Below are positions 42,743-52,003 of a stretch of 64,000 nucleotides of DNA, piece after piece. The notes below the pieces were generated by a model. That model was given only the letters and a program-made list of their open reading frames with translations. It searched no databases and was not told the DNA's origin. The DNA lies in contig VEMY01000010.1 in NCBI GenBank assembly GCA_009711825.1, positions 124,001 to 188,000 on the forward strand, given 5' to 3'. Numbering within the stretch: the stretch's first letter is position 1; each line of letters begins with the position of its first letter. The translations under genes were made by a program, and so were the position numbers. This stretch comes from Bacillota bacterium. Lineage in GTDB: Bacteria > Bacillota > Proteinivoracia > UBA4975 > VEMY01.

Positions 42743-42767
42743 TTCGACAATAGACTTCCAGTATAAT
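42743..42767 (+). promoter_or_regulatory. Candidate promoter with Spo0A-type heptamer
   Basis: TATAAT at 42762-42767, preceded by TTCGACA at 42743-42749 (reverse complement of TGTCGAA, the Spo0A box core). The -35 is otherwise poor. It lies inside the longest possible reading frame of the next gene, so that frame's first ATG (42732) is upstream of the transcription start. Confidence 0.4.
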
Positions 42768-42800
42768 CTATTTATTCAAGCGGGAAAGGAGGAATGCTAT

Positions 42801-43727
42801 CTGTGTGTAATCAAGTTGGTATTGCCCAGTAAGCAAGCAATTGACCTTTTCCCCAGCATTGGTTCTCTTTCCGGCATTGAGCAATCCAAGCTCAATTGTT
42901 GGCTGGATCAGGATAAATTGGCGGTCCAGGGCGATAATTACTGGTTTTTATTTACCTGCGAGCCCCGGAGCATGGTTTTGCAACGGGTCAGCGATTATAA
43001 TCCCCTGCTGGGCGGAAAGGCACTGCCGCTGACCAAAGCCCTCAATCAGCTGGCCCGGGACCGTGTGCAAAGTCTGGTTATCGAAAAACGTCCTTATGAG
43101 GTTAATGTGTCTACTGGCAATAAACTATTAAAATTACTGCGCCTTCGCCAGGGCAGCCGTTTCCGGTGCAGCAACCGAGCGGTAAGAAATTTTTTCGGCC
43201 ACTTTCGTCCCCGGGAATTGCCCAAGCGTCGTCTCTGTCTGACAGCTCTATCCGAGCAGGCGCTAATAAAACCCGATAAGATAACGGCAATGTCCGATTC
43301 ACCCACCCTGCAATCCGTTCTGGTGGTGGGGAGAGACGGCGCCGGCTTTAAGTGCTGCTTATCCCGGACCGGTTTGCGGATCACAGCCGCAGCCCCTGCC
43401 GGAAGCTTTTCAGTGCATCAATTTCGCAATGAACGAATACGTGTCACCGCCCATTGCCTTGAGCGCTTTCAGACACGGATTCTCACCGATGGGTCAAGTC
43501 CGCTGTATGCCGAAACCAAGCTCTTTAAACATATAAAAAATTCACCCGTAGACTATTCCTTTCGGATGGGCCATATAGTATTATTCAGCATAAACGAGAC
43601 AAACTTTGTCGGCGCGATTAACCGTGATAAGCTGCATTTGGTGACAGTCTATCCGCAGACACAAATCGCACCTGCTAGTTTTCAGGAGCAGTTAATCGCC
43701 CTGCTGCAATCGGAAGTACTTCACTAA
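42801..43727 (+). CDS. Protein of unknown function, probable non-canonical start
   Basis: The open frame begins with ATG at 42732 but lacks a ribosome binding site there and a TATAAT sits downstream of it. A strong AAAGGAGG lies eight bases before an in-frame CTG at 42801 (next canonical codon TTG at 42816), so the protein is about 304-308 residues. It is basic and mixed alpha/beta with no signal peptide. The middle contains a Lys/Arg-rich stretch (RPRELPKRRL) and the C-terminal part IRVTAHCLERFQTRIL then MGHIVLFSINETNFVGAINRDKLHLVTVYP, reminiscent of toxin-like or nuclease domains only in pattern. I do not recognise the family. Ends before a terminator shared with aspS. Confidence 0.65.
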   Translation: MCVIKLVLPSKQAIDLFPSIGSLSGIEQSKLNCWLDQDKLAVQGDNYWFLFTCEPRSMVLQRVSDYNPLLGGKALPLTKALNQLARDRVQSLVIEKRPYEVNVSTGNKLLKLLRLRQGSRFRCSNRAVRNFFGHFRPRELPKRRLCLTALSEQALIKPDKITAMSDSPTLQSVLVVGRDGAGFKCCLSRTGLRITAAAPAGSFSVHQFRNERIRVTAHCLERFQTRILTDGSSPLYAETKLFKHIKNSPVDYSFRMGHIVLFSINETNFVGAINRDKLHLVTVYPQTQIAPASFQEQLIALLQSEVLH

Positions 43728-43744
43728 TATTATAGTAAATCAAC

Positions 43745-43783
43745 AACAATGCCCGGCCGCTGATACAGTGGCCGGGCATTGTT
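43745..43783 (+). terminator. Bidirectional terminator between the unknown gene and aspS
   Basis: aacaatgcccggcc (43745-43758) pairs perfectly with ggccgggcattgtt (43770-43783); A/T flanks on both sides. Confidence 0.88.
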
Positions 43784-43784
43784 A

Positions 43785-45533
43785 TTAATTTGTTTTTAAA
43801 CCCAATTCAGCAAGTTGGCGCTCATCGATAGCCGCCGGCGCGCCGGTCATGAGCTCTGCCGCGCTGTTGGTCTTGGGAAACGCAATTACGTTGCGAATTG
43901 AATTTTCTCCCGCCAACAGGGCTGCCAGCCGGTCAAAGCCAAAGGCGACACCACCGTGGGGCGGGGCGCCAAATGAGAGCGCCTCCAGCAGGAAACCGAA
44001 ACGTTCCTTTGCCTCCTGTTCAGAAAATCCGATGGCAGCTAAAACCTTGAGTTGGGTTTGGACGTTATGGTTACGAATGCTGCCGCCGGCAATTTCGACC
44101 CCGTTTAAAACCAAGTCGTAGGCCTGGGCCCGAACAGCTGCCGGGTCGGTGGCCAACTTATCCTCGTCCCCTGGTTCGGGAGCAGTGAAGGGATGATGGG
44201 CAGCAGTATAACGCCCCTCCTCGCTGTCATATTCAAAGAGCGGGAAGTTAACCACCCAGCAGGAGCGGATAGCGGCTTCATCTATCAGCTGCATTTCCTT
44301 GCCCAGATGGATCCGCAAAGCTCCCAGAGCCGGCAGGACGACGCCGAAGGTGTCTGTGTCCGCGACAAAGAATATTGTCGTGCCCGGCTTCGCCTGTAGC
44401 CTGTTGGTCAACGCCGTCAGTTGTTCGGCGCTGAAAAACTTGGCGATTGGCGAGCGTATACCTTCGGTCTCCACTGCCATCCAGGCCAGCCCTTTGGCGC
44501 CATGGGCTGCAGTGATGGTTGAAAGTTGGTCAACCTCTTTGCGGCTAAATTGCCCCGGCGCCAGCAGCGCCCGCACCGAACCACCCTTGGCAACAGCCCC
44601 GGAGAATACTTTAAACTCACTGTCGGCAACTAAATCTGAAACATCTGTGATTTCCATTGCAAACCGCAGATCGGGCTTATCGGAGCCATACTTCTCCATT
44701 GCTTGCTGCCACGGTATGCGCGCCAGCGGCAGGGGCAAATCATGCTCCTGAAACTCCTTGAGAATCTTGGCAAGCAATTGCTCAACCAGTGTCATAAACG
44801 CATCCTGGTCGATGAAAGACGCTTCTATATCAACTTGGGTGAATTCCGGCTGCCGTTCCGCCCGGAGATCTTCATCCCGGAAACAGCGGGCCAGCTGATA
44901 GTAGCGCTCCATGCCCGAGACCATTAACAACTGCTTAAATAGCTGGGGTGATTGGGGTAAGGCATAAAAATGACCGTTGTGAATGCGGCTGGGCACCAGA
45001 TAGTCCCGGGCCCCCTCCGGTGTACTCCGAGTAAGGATCGGGGTCTCCACCTCGACAAATTCGTTGGCATCAAGGAAATCCCGGAAAGTTTTGGCCAGAC
45101 GGGCGCGGACAAGCAAGTTCCTTTGCATCGCCGGCCGGCGCAAATCCAGATACCGATAGCGCAGCCGCAGGTTCTCGTCTACCTGGACGTCATCTGTAAT
45201 ATAAAATGGGGTCAACTCACTGGTATTGAGAATTTCCAACCCACTGGCGACAACTTCCAGTTCGCCGGTGGCCATCTCCCGGTTTATATTTTGTTCCTCC
45301 CGGGCCTGAACTTTGCCCCGCACACTTACCACATATTCCTTGCGAACTTCATCGGCGCTGGCAAATGCAACGCTTTCCGGATAATAGGTAACCTGCACCA
45401 GCCCCCAGCGGTCGCGGATATCCAGGAAAATTACGCCACCTAGGTCCCGGCGCCCGGCCACCCAGCCGCAGAGCGTCACCTCCTGGCCAATATGTTCCTT
45501 GGTAAGCTCACCACATTTATGTGTCCGTTCCAT
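43785..45533 (-). CDS. aspS: Aspartyl-tRNA synthetase
   Basis: 582 residues, bacterial type. N-terminal OB-fold anticodon domain (VTLCGWVAGRRDLGGVIFLDIRDR), class II motif 1 around FVEVETPILT, motif 2 FRDEDLRAERQPEFTQ, the bacterial GAD insertion (~300-410) and motif 3 AFGFDRLAALLAGE. Two bases after hisS; shares the T-box leader. Whether it is discriminating (Asp only) or also charges tRNA-Asn cannot be told without comparison. Confidence 0.97.
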   Translation of the reverse strand: MERTHKCGELTKEHIGQEVTLCGWVAGRRDLGGVIFLDIRDRWGLVQVTYYPESVAFASADEVRKEYVVSVRGKVQAREEQNINREMATGELEVVASGLEILNTSELTPFYITDDVQVDENLRLRYRYLDLRRPAMQRNLLVRARLAKTFRDFLDANEFVEVETPILTRSTPEGARDYLVPSRIHNGHFYALPQSPQLFKQLLMVSGMERYYQLARCFRDEDLRAERQPEFTQVDIEASFIDQDAFMTLVEQLLAKILKEFQEHDLPLPLARIPWQQAMEKYGSDKPDLRFAMEITDVSDLVADSEFKVFSGAVAKGGSVRALLAPGQFSRKEVDQLSTITAAHGAKGLAWMAVETEGIRSPIAKFFSAEQLTALTNRLQAKPGTTIFFVADTDTFGVVLPALGALRIHLGKEMQLIDEAAIRSCWVVNFPLFEYDSEEGRYTAAHHPFTAPEPGDEDKLATDPAAVRAQAYDLVLNGVEIAGGSIRNHNVQTQLKVLAAIGFSEQEAKERFGFLLEALSFGAPPHGGVAFGFDRLAALLAGENSIRNVIAFPKTNSAAELMTGAPAAIDERQLAELGLKTN

Positions 45534-45535
45534 AA

Positions 45536-46786
45536 TTATTTAACCCCTTCCAATGCCAGGATATGTTCTGTCAGTTTCTCCAGGGCCACCGCCGTCTGCT
45601 TGCCCGTCTCCAAATCGCGGACTTCCGCCTCGCCCCGGGCCAACTCATCGGGCCCAAAGATAAGCGCATAGCGGCAATTGTTTCTGTCGGCCTGCTTAAA
45701 CTGAGCTTTGAAACTGCGCTCCAACAAATCCGCCTGGACTGCCACTCCCTGCTCCCGGAGACTGTATAGCCACTGATCGGCTTTTTTGGTGGTCTCCCCT
45801 GTTGCCACCAGGAACAGGCCGCTTCGGGGTGTCTCAGCGCCCGCGCTGGCAGAACACAAAAGCTCGATTCTATCCACGCCCAGGGCAAAGCCTACAGCCG
45901 GCACAGTCGGTCCACCCAGCAGCTCCACCAGACCATCGTAGCGACCGCCGCCGCCCAGCGCATCCTGTGCCCCCAGCTCTTTGGTCTTATATTCAAAAGT
46001 CGTGCGATTATAATAATCCAGGCCCCGCACCAAGCGGCCGTCCAAGCGATAAGAAATTTCCAGCTGATCCAGTCCTGTTTGCACCGCCTGAAAGTGGTCA
46101 GCGCAGGGTTGGCAGAGATGCTCGCTAATCAAGGGCGCCTGTTCCAAACGACGCTGGCACTCCTTATGCTTGCAATCAAGCACCCGCAGCGGGTTGCGGT
46201 CGATTCTGCCAACACAATTGGCGCACAACTCCTGTTTCCGCAGGTATTCAATCAAAACCTGTCTGTACTGGGCGCGGCACTCAGGACAGCCAATGCTGTT
46301 CATGACCAACTCCGTCTCAATCCCCAACTGCTGAAACCAGCGCCAACCCAGGGCAATCACTTCGACATCGGCCCGGGGGCCCTCAGCCCCAAACATCTCA
46401 ATGCCGAACTGCCAAAATTGACGATAGCGGCCGGCCTGGGGACGTTCATAGCGAAACATCGGCCCCCAATAAAAGAGCTTTAGAGGCATCGGTCCATTAT
46501 AAAGTTTGTGCTCCACCACTGCCCGCACCACCGGCGCCGTCCCTTCTGGTCGCAGAGTGAGACTGCGTTCACCACGGTCAGAAAAGGTGTACATTTCCTT
46601 TTCCACAATATCGGTGGACTCCCCTACCCCGCGCTCAAACAACTCACTATGTTCAAACATCGGCGTCCGCAATTCATGATAGCCATAAATTCTGGCCAAC
46701 TCCGCAGCTGTAACCTCCATATGCCTGAAAACCTCTGCCTGCTCCGGCAGTAAATCCCGGGTTCCCCGGGGCACTGTGTACTTCAT
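45536..46786 (-). CDS. hisS: Histidyl-tRNA synthetase
   Basis: 416 residues from the ATG at 46786 (AGGAGGTGTTGATT before it); the frame reads back through the T-box leader to 46942 but that is not coding. Class II core YTVPRGTRDLLPEQ, motif 2 FYWGPMFRYERPQAGRYRQFWQ, histidine motifs GRLVRGLDYYNRTTFEY and ALGGGGRYDGLV. A Cys-rich insertion (GCPECRAQY, LCANCVGR, CQPCADH) is usual in Gram-positive HisRS. First gene of hisS-aspS. Confidence 0.97.
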   Translation of the reverse strand: MKYTVPRGTRDLLPEQAEVFRHMEVTAAELARIYGYHELRTPMFEHSELFERGVGESTDIVEKEMYTFSDRGERSLTLRPEGTAPVVRAVVEHKLYNGPMPLKLFYWGPMFRYERPQAGRYRQFWQFGIEMFGAEGPRADVEVIALGWRWFQQLGIETELVMNSIGCPECRAQYRQVLIEYLRKQELCANCVGRIDRNPLRVLDCKHKECQRRLEQAPLISEHLCQPCADHFQAVQTGLDQLEISYRLDGRLVRGLDYYNRTTFEYKTKELGAQDALGGGGRYDGLVELLGGPTVPAVGFALGVDRIELLCSASAGAETPRSGLFLVATGETTKKADQWLYSLREQGVAVQADLLERSFKAQFKQADRNNCRYALIFGPDELARGEAEVRDLETGKQTAVALEKLTEHILALEGVK

Positions 46787-46814
46787 AATCAACACCTCCT
46801 GTAATCTCCCTGCA

Positions 46815-47056
46815 AAAAACAAAAAACCTGTCCCTAAATCAGGGACGGGTTCATTCCCGCGGTGCCACCCTGGTTGCCAAAACGGCCCCTCGAAGCGGAT
46901 AACGGAGCCACCCGTTTGACGTTGGATGAACCTTTCTGTCAACTGCTCCGGGCTGTCTTTTCTGCCGCCACGTTCGGAGGGCTCTCAGTCTCGGCGCCTC
47001 CTCCCTGGAGAACAGCATCGGCATACTTCTTCCCATCATCGCATTGGACTATGTTG
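46815..47056 (-). ncRNA. T-box leader of hisS-aspS
   Basis: T-box GGCAACCAGGGTGGCACCGCGG (46858-46879 region on minus strand, first 18 bases diagnostic) followed by the terminator ACCCGTCCCT-GATTT-AGGGACAGGT-TTTTT. Upstream AGAAGTATGCCGATG and a purine-rich Stem I. A GAC triplet followed by A (AAAAGACAGCC) lies where the specifier is expected and would read aspartate, as reported for hisS-aspS leaders in other Firmicutes; not folded here. Confidence 0.92.
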
Positions 47057-47061
47057 CCAGT

Positions 47062-47091
47062 ATTTTACCAGTCCCGGCCAGCCCTTGTCAA
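47062..47091 (-). promoter_or_regulatory. Sigma-A promoter of the hisS-aspS T-box
   Basis: TTGACA (47086-47091), 18 bases, TAAAAT (47062-47067) on the minus strand; the -35 overlaps the hemZ stop codon. Confidence 0.8.
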
Positions 47092-48458
47092 CTGGAATGA
47101 CGTAACCAGTCCAATTTGCGCCGCACCAGATCCTGATTTCGCTCCAGATAGAGCTTTGGGTCACGGGGATTGTTTAGAGTCTCAATACTGTTATGACGGA
47201 CAAGCTTGCTGACAGCTCCAGCACCCACTCCCAACACCGGTTCCGACTCGGCGATGCTGGCGATATTATAATAACAGTAGTGTCCTGGCAAGCTGAAACC
47301 TATATTCTCTAAATTGGCGGCAATGTTTTTCTGTCGATAGAGATAATAGGGCCCGTAGCCTGATTCATTCAGTCGCGCATATGCCGCCTCAGCAATCGAG
47401 ACCGCCGTCTCCTGGTCAAGATACTGGGCACTGAGCTTGGCGCCCCGCTTCAAAGCCAGGGCATGCAATGTGATGTTTTGAACTCCGAGCCCAATGAACT
47501 GGTCCAAAACACTAACAAACAGCTCCGGGCTTTGTCCGGGAAGGCCGATGATTAAGTCAGTGTTGACCACCGGGATATTGGCGTTGAGGGCCAGCTCAAG
47601 AACATTGTAAAACTCTTCGACGCTGTGCCGCCTCCCGATTGCATCCAGAGTATGTTGATTGGGGAACTGACTGTTAATGCTCACCCGGGTGACGCCCAGT
47701 TGCTCCATCACAGAAAAAAACTCAGGCGCAAGCGTATCAGGGCGCCCGGCCTCGATTGTAAACTCGCCCCTGTAATCAGATACCGGTGTCAGCATTTGCT
47801 CCAATTGTCCGGCAGACAGGCTTGTGGGCGTACCGCCACCCACATAAATACTATTTACAGGTAATTGATACATTGCGCAGCCAGTGAGTAAATCAGACAA
47901 TTCCCTGGCGACAGCATCAATGTAATCTGCAAGCAGATGGCGCCAATTATGCCTGATGTATCCGGGAAACGAGCAATAATTGCACCGACTGGGGCAGAAG
48001 GGCACAGAGATGTAGATACTGACTCCCCGTGGTTGTAATACCTGCTGGCCGTTTTCGACGGCAGACGTAACCAACTGCGCTTTTCCAGGCGCTAGTAGAT
48101 ACTGGGCCTTTAAAGTGTCGATAGTTTCTTCTCGCCCATGGGAGCTTAATAGTTTAGCTGCCACCTTGCCGGGGCGGACACCGGTGAGAATCCCCCAAGG
48201 GCTGGGAGATTGTCCTAGTAATCTCTCCAGCAAACTAAAGAGCCCCCGCAAATAATCCTGGCGGGTAGCCGGAATAATAGCCGTCTGCTTGCTTTTTCGG
48301 TCTTCAGCGCTGAGCAGCATTGCGTCATTACGGACTTGAACCGAGACCTTCAGGTCCCATTCCCCGTCAGCAGAAACAACCTGAGCTTCCGGGAGAGAGC
48401 GCAGCAAATTAATCCCCCGGTTCCACCAAACTCCCGGCGCATCAAAATATACCAGCAT
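47088..48458 (-). CDS. hemZ: Coproporphyrinogen dehydrogenase-like radical SAM protein HemZ
   Basis: 456 residues. The N-terminal ~140 residues are specific to HemZ; the radical SAM core has CPSRCNYCSF (C155-x3-C159-x2-C162) followed by the HemN-type 'GGGTPTSLS' motif (YVGGGTPTSL). HemZ is annotated as an oxygen-independent coproporphyrinogen III oxidase, but HemN-like proteins also act as haem chaperones or methyltransferases, so activity is uncertain. It follows dtd-MBL and a small gene, as in many Clostridia. Confidence 0.9.
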   Translation of the reverse strand: MLVYFDAPGVWWNRGINLLRSLPEAQVVSADGEWDLKVSVQVRNDAMLLSAEDRKSKQTAIIPATRQDYLRGLFSLLERLLGQSPSPWGILTGVRPGKVAAKLLSSHGREETIDTLKAQYLLAPGKAQLVTSAVENGQQVLQPRGVSIYISVPFCPSRCNYCSFPGYIRHNWRHLLADYIDAVARELSDLLTGCAMYQLPVNSIYVGGGTPTSLSAGQLEQMLTPVSDYRGEFTIEAGRPDTLAPEFFSVMEQLGVTRVSINSQFPNQHTLDAIGRRHSVEEFYNVLELALNANIPVVNTDLIIGLPGQSPELFVSVLDQFIGLGVQNITLHALALKRGAKLSAQYLDQETAVSIAEAAYARLNESGYGPYYLYRQKNIAANLENIGFSLPGHYCYYNIASIAESEPVLGVGAGAVSKLVRHNSIETLNNPRDPKLYLERNQDLVRRKLDWLRHSS

Positions 48459-48488
48459 TCTTGCTCCCTCCCTACCCGACAGGCAAAC

Positions 48489-48668
48489 CTATTCCCGGAG
48501 CACGCGCCGCATCAGCTGCACATCCTCCAGGTCAATATTGTACTGCTCAGCCAACTCAAGATCATCCATCCCCTGATCCATACTGTTCAATAGCTGATGC
48601 AAGTCTACCCGCCGCAATTTCTGCGCCCGCAATTTTTCCAGCGCTGCCCTGATGGTTTGCTCTTCCAC
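48489..48668 (-). CDS. Small helical protein of unknown function
   Basis: 59 residues from GTG at 48668, after GAGGAGGACTAGGG. All-helical and charged (EEQTIRAALEKLRAQKLRRVDLHQLLN...LAEQYNIDLEDVQLM), suggestive of a helix-turn-helix or adaptor, without known motif. Between the MBL protein and hemZ, 30 bases before hemZ, same strand. Confidence 0.6.
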   Translation of the reverse strand: MEEQTIRAALEKLRAQKLRRVDLHQLLNSMDQGMDDLELAEQYNIDLEDVQLMRRVLRE

Positions 48669-48722
48669 CCCTAGTCCTCCTCGGCACAATATTTACCACT
48701 ATTATGCCAATAAAAGGTCACG

Positions 48723-49346
48723 CTATCCCTGCAGCCAGGGGTTGTCTGCCCGTTCTCTGCCGATTGTTGTCTCGGGGCCGTGGCCGGTAAGCACCCTGGT
48801 GTCATCAGGAAGTGTCAGTAGCCGCTCTTTGATGCTGGCCAGTAATTGCTGATGATCGCCTCCCGGCAGGTCACTGCGTCCGATGGAACCCTGAAACAGT
48901 GTATCGCCGGCCACCAAAACCTGATGACCATGGAGACAGATTCCGCCCCGGGTATGCCCGGGGGTGCTGATCACTGTCAGTTCACATGTGCCGAACCGAA
49001 CTTTATCTCCATCAGCCAACAGTCGTTCCGGTTTCGGACTGATTACCGGCGCTCCCCAGTTGGCGGAGAGGTTCTGCTCCGGATCGGGCAACATCTCCGC
49101 ATCATCAACACCAACAGAGAGCGGACATTGCCAGTGCTCGACAAGCTCTGCATTAGCGCCGATATGATCCAAATGGCCGTGGGTGTTTATAATCATTTGC
49201 ACATCCAGGCCCAGCTCTTCCACCGCTGAAATAATAGCGTCCGCTTCGCCTCCGGGATCGATTACAATACCCGCACGGGTATCAGGGCACCAGAGCAAGT
49301 GACAGTTCACGCCCATATTGCCGACCACTAGTGTTTTTACTTTCAT
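48723..49346 (-). CDS. Metallo-beta-lactamase fold hydrolase (YqgX/glyoxalase II-like)
   Basis: 207 residues from the ATG at 49346 (GAGGTG seven bases before). NTHGHLDHIGAN is the HxHxDH metal site, followed by TPGHTRGGICLH, VAGDTLFQGSIGRSD and the final His in LTGHGPETTIGRE. Length and motifs match YqgX-type small MBL proteins; methylglyoxal-related thioesterase activity is reported for some members. Confidence 0.9.
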   Translation of the reverse strand: MKVKTLVVGNMGVNCHLLWCPDTRAGIVIDPGGEADAIISAVEELGLDVQMIINTHGHLDHIGANAELVEHWQCPLSVGVDDAEMLPDPEQNLSANWGAPVISPKPERLLADGDKVRFGTCELTVISTPGHTRGGICLHGHQVLVAGDTLFQGSIGRSDLPGGDHQQLLASIKERLLTLPDDTRVLTGHGPETTIGRERADNPWLQG

Positions 49347-49356
49347 TGCATTCACC

Positions 49357-49806
49357 TCAAAATTCCCGTTTGCTATCGATTAACATCGTCACCGGCCCGT
49401 CATTGACCAGCGACACATCCATCATTGCTCCAAACACGCCGGTAGCTATCGGCACTCCCATGGCCGAGAGCTCACGACAATAAAGCTCATACAGCTCTTT
49501 GCCCAGCCCCGGCGGCGCCGATAAATGCCATGAGGGGCGCCTGCCTTTGCGGCAATCGCCATAGAGGGTGAATTGACTTACAACCAGAGCCTCGCCCCGT
49601 ATGTCTAACAACGAATGATTCATTTTCTGTTCTCCATCGGCAAATACCCGCAAGTTTGCGGTCTTCTCCGCCAGGTAGAGGGCATCATCCGCTGTATCAT
49701 CAACGCCAACGCCCACTAAAACCAGGGCGCCGGGGCCAATTGAAGCTACCTCCTCACCGTCGACGGCAACTGCTGCCCGGCTGACCCTTTGAAACACTAT
49801 GCGCAT
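49357..49806 (-). CDS. dtd: D-aminoacyl-tRNA deacylase
   Basis: 149 residues, removes D-amino acids (and Gly-tRNA-Ala errors) from tRNA. MRIVFQRVSRAAVAVDGE, the active-site SQFTLYGDCRKGRRP and the cross-subunit motif NDGPVTMLID are all present. Ten bases before the MBL gene and 12 after relA; the relA-dtd pair is widely conserved in Firmicutes. Confidence 0.96.
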   Translation of the reverse strand: MRIVFQRVSRAAVAVDGEEVASIGPGALVLVGVGVDDTADDALYLAEKTANLRVFADGEQKMNHSLLDIRGEALVVSQFTLYGDCRKGRRPSWHLSAPPGLGKELYELYCRELSAMGVPIATGVFGAMMDVSLVNDGPVTMLIDSKREF

Positions 49807-49818
49807 CGATATCCTCCC

Positions 49819-51984
49819 CTATTTATGCTGCCGACGCCGCACTTCCATAACTGAACGCAGCGATTTCAAGCGTTCAGAAATTGTCCGTAAATGCTCCAGA
49901 CTGGAAACTTCCACTGTGAGGTTGACCCGGGCAGAGCCGTCGTTCTGGCCGCTGCCGTGAATGGCGAGGATATTCGCTTTGGCCTCGCCGAAAATATGCA
50001 TTATCTCCTGGAGCAAACCCTTGCGGTCCCAGGCGACAATAATCAATTCCACAGGGAAAGCCTGGTTCTCAGCCTCGCCCCAACTCACCTCCAGCAACCG
50101 TTCCTTCTGGGCTCCCCGGATACTGGGACAGTCCACCCTGTGGACAGAGACGCCCCGTCCCCGGGTCACATAGCCGACAATTTTGTCTCCCGGCACCGGC
50201 TTACAGCACCGGGAAAAGCGAATCAGTAGATTATCGGCGCCCTTGATTACAACATTCTGATCCTGCCTGCCCGTATCCCGCTGCTCCCGAACCTCATCCA
50301 AATCAGCCAGACGCACTTCCTCAGCGCGCTCTTTTAACGTGAGCTGGTAGAGCTTCCTGCCCACAGATGCCACGTTAAGTCCGCCATAGCCCAGGGCGGC
50401 AAAGAAATCATCGCCTTGTTTGGGATTGTAATTATAGCGCTTAATCAGTTGGTCAAAACGCTCTGTGATATCCGAGAGATTCAGGTTATAGCGCTTCAGC
50501 TCCCGGGCTAAAAGTTCACGGCCCTTTTCAATATTCTGCTCCCGACCCGCCCGTTTAAACCACTGCCGGATTTTTGTCCGGGCCTGGGAGGACTTGACCA
50601 GCTTCAACCAATCCCGGCTTGGGCTGGCGCCCTTTTGGGTGACAATCTCGACGATATCGCCGGTTTGCAACTTATGATCCAAGGGGACCAGCTTGCCATT
50701 GACTTTGGCGCCCACGGTTTTATTGCCGATATCGGTGTGAATTCGGTAGGCAAAATCCAGCGGCACCGCGCCCATTGGCAGGTCAATCACATCACCCTTG
50801 GGGGTAAATACAAAGACCTCGTCATCAAACAAGTCTATCTTCAGCGTCTCGATATATTCATTGGTGTCCTTGAGCTCCACCTGCCATTCCATAAACTGGC
50901 GGAGCCAGGATAATTTCTGTTCAAACTGGCGATCGCCCTTGCGGTTTCCTTCCTTATAACGCCAATGGGAAGCAAGCCCATACTCGGATGTATGATGCAT
51001 CTGCCAGGTACGAATTTGAATTTCCACCGGCACGCCCTGGGGACCGATAACTGTTGTGTGCAGTGATTGGTACATGTTACTCTTGGGCATGGCAATATAA
51101 TCTTTAAAGCGCCCCGGCACCGGCTTATACAGATTGTGGATATGACCCAACACCGTATAGCAGTCCCGAACGTTATCCACAACCACCCGCAGAGCGGTGA
51201 GATCAAAAATTTCATTCAGGGTTTTGTTTTGAACCTGCATCTTTCGCCAAATGCTGTAGAGATGCTTGGGACGCCCGGTTATCTCCGCCTTAAGGCCAGC
51301 GGTCTGCAAACTGTCGGAAATTTTAAAGCTGATTTCATTAATCAGTTGCTCCCGTTCTTCACGACGTTGCTGAATCTCCCTGGCAAGCTGATAGTATTGC
51401 TGGGGATGCAGGTAACGGAAGGACAGATCTTCCAACTCCCATTTAAATTTGAAAATCCCCAGGCGATGGGCCAGCGGCGCGTAAATCTCCATGGTTTCCC
51501 GGGCGATATCCTTCTGCCGGGTTGGCGGCATATGGCTGAGGGTGCGCATGTTATGCAAGCGATCGGCAAACTTGATGATTATTACGCGAAAGTCCCGGGC
51601 CATGGCCATAAACATCTTGCGCAAATTCTCCACCTGCTGCTGTTCCTTGGACTGAAAGCGCAGGCGTTTCAGCTTGGTAACACCGTCCACCAACTGGGCG
51701 ATTTCGGCGCCAAAGTCGGCCTTGATTTCCTCAACAGACACATCAGCATCCTCCACCACATCATGTAAAAACGCGGCGGCGATTGTCTCCGGGTCCTGTT
51801 CCATCTCGGTGAGGATTTCGGCAACTGCCAGGGGATGGACGACAAAGGGCAGACCCGACTCGCGGAACTGCCCTTCATGAGCCCTTTGCGCCAGATTCCA
51901 GGCACGTTGAACCAGGTCCGCATCGTATCCCGGCGCATATTCAGCCAAACTGGCATGAATCTTATCCAAGTTCAAAATGCCCAC
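49819..51984 (-). CDS. relA: Bifunctional (p)ppGpp synthetase/hydrolase
   Basis: 721-residue long RSH. HD hydrolase domain with HDVVEDAD (His74-Asp75) and ADRLHNMRTL; synthetase domain with KDYIAMPKSNMYQSLHTTV; TGS domain (EVFVFTPKGDVIDLPMGAVPLDFAY begins near 390); zinc-finger-like HRVDCPS; ACT domain at the C-terminus (ELIIVAWDRKGLLQEIM). Both active sites appear intact. Downstream of apt, as in most Firmicutes. Confidence 0.97.
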   Translation of the reverse strand: MGILNLDKIHASLAEYAPGYDADLVQRAWNLAQRAHEGQFRESGLPFVVHPLAVAEILTEMEQDPETIAAAFLHDVVEDADVSVEEIKADFGAEIAQLVDGVTKLKRLRFQSKEQQQVENLRKMFMAMARDFRVIIIKFADRLHNMRTLSHMPPTRQKDIARETMEIYAPLAHRLGIFKFKWELEDLSFRYLHPQQYYQLAREIQQRREEREQLINEISFKISDSLQTAGLKAEITGRPKHLYSIWRKMQVQNKTLNEIFDLTALRVVVDNVRDCYTVLGHIHNLYKPVPGRFKDYIAMPKSNMYQSLHTTVIGPQGVPVEIQIRTWQMHHTSEYGLASHWRYKEGNRKGDRQFEQKLSWLRQFMEWQVELKDTNEYIETLKIDLFDDEVFVFTPKGDVIDLPMGAVPLDFAYRIHTDIGNKTVGAKVNGKLVPLDHKLQTGDIVEIVTQKGASPSRDWLKLVKSSQARTKIRQWFKRAGREQNIEKGRELLARELKRYNLNLSDITERFDQLIKRYNYNPKQGDDFFAALGYGGLNVASVGRKLYQLTLKERAEEVRLADLDEVREQRDTGRQDQNVVIKGADNLLIRFSRCCKPVPGDKIVGYVTRGRGVSVHRVDCPSIRGAQKERLLEVSWGEAENQAFPVELIIVAWDRKGLLQEIMHIFGEAKANILAIHGSGQNDGSARVNLTVEVSSLEHLRTISERLKSLRSVMEVRRRQHK

Positions 51985-52003
51985 CTCCTCCGGCTTCGTT
52001 TCC

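Noticed and set aside
42440-43727. Prophage remnant (holin-like gene plus unknown gene)
   Set aside because: No phage structural, integrase or lysin genes, no attachment repeats, and normal base composition.
46787-46942. N-terminal extension of hisS (52 residues) through the leader
   Set aside because: This frame crosses the T-box terminator and lacks homology; AGGAGG points to the ATG at 46786.
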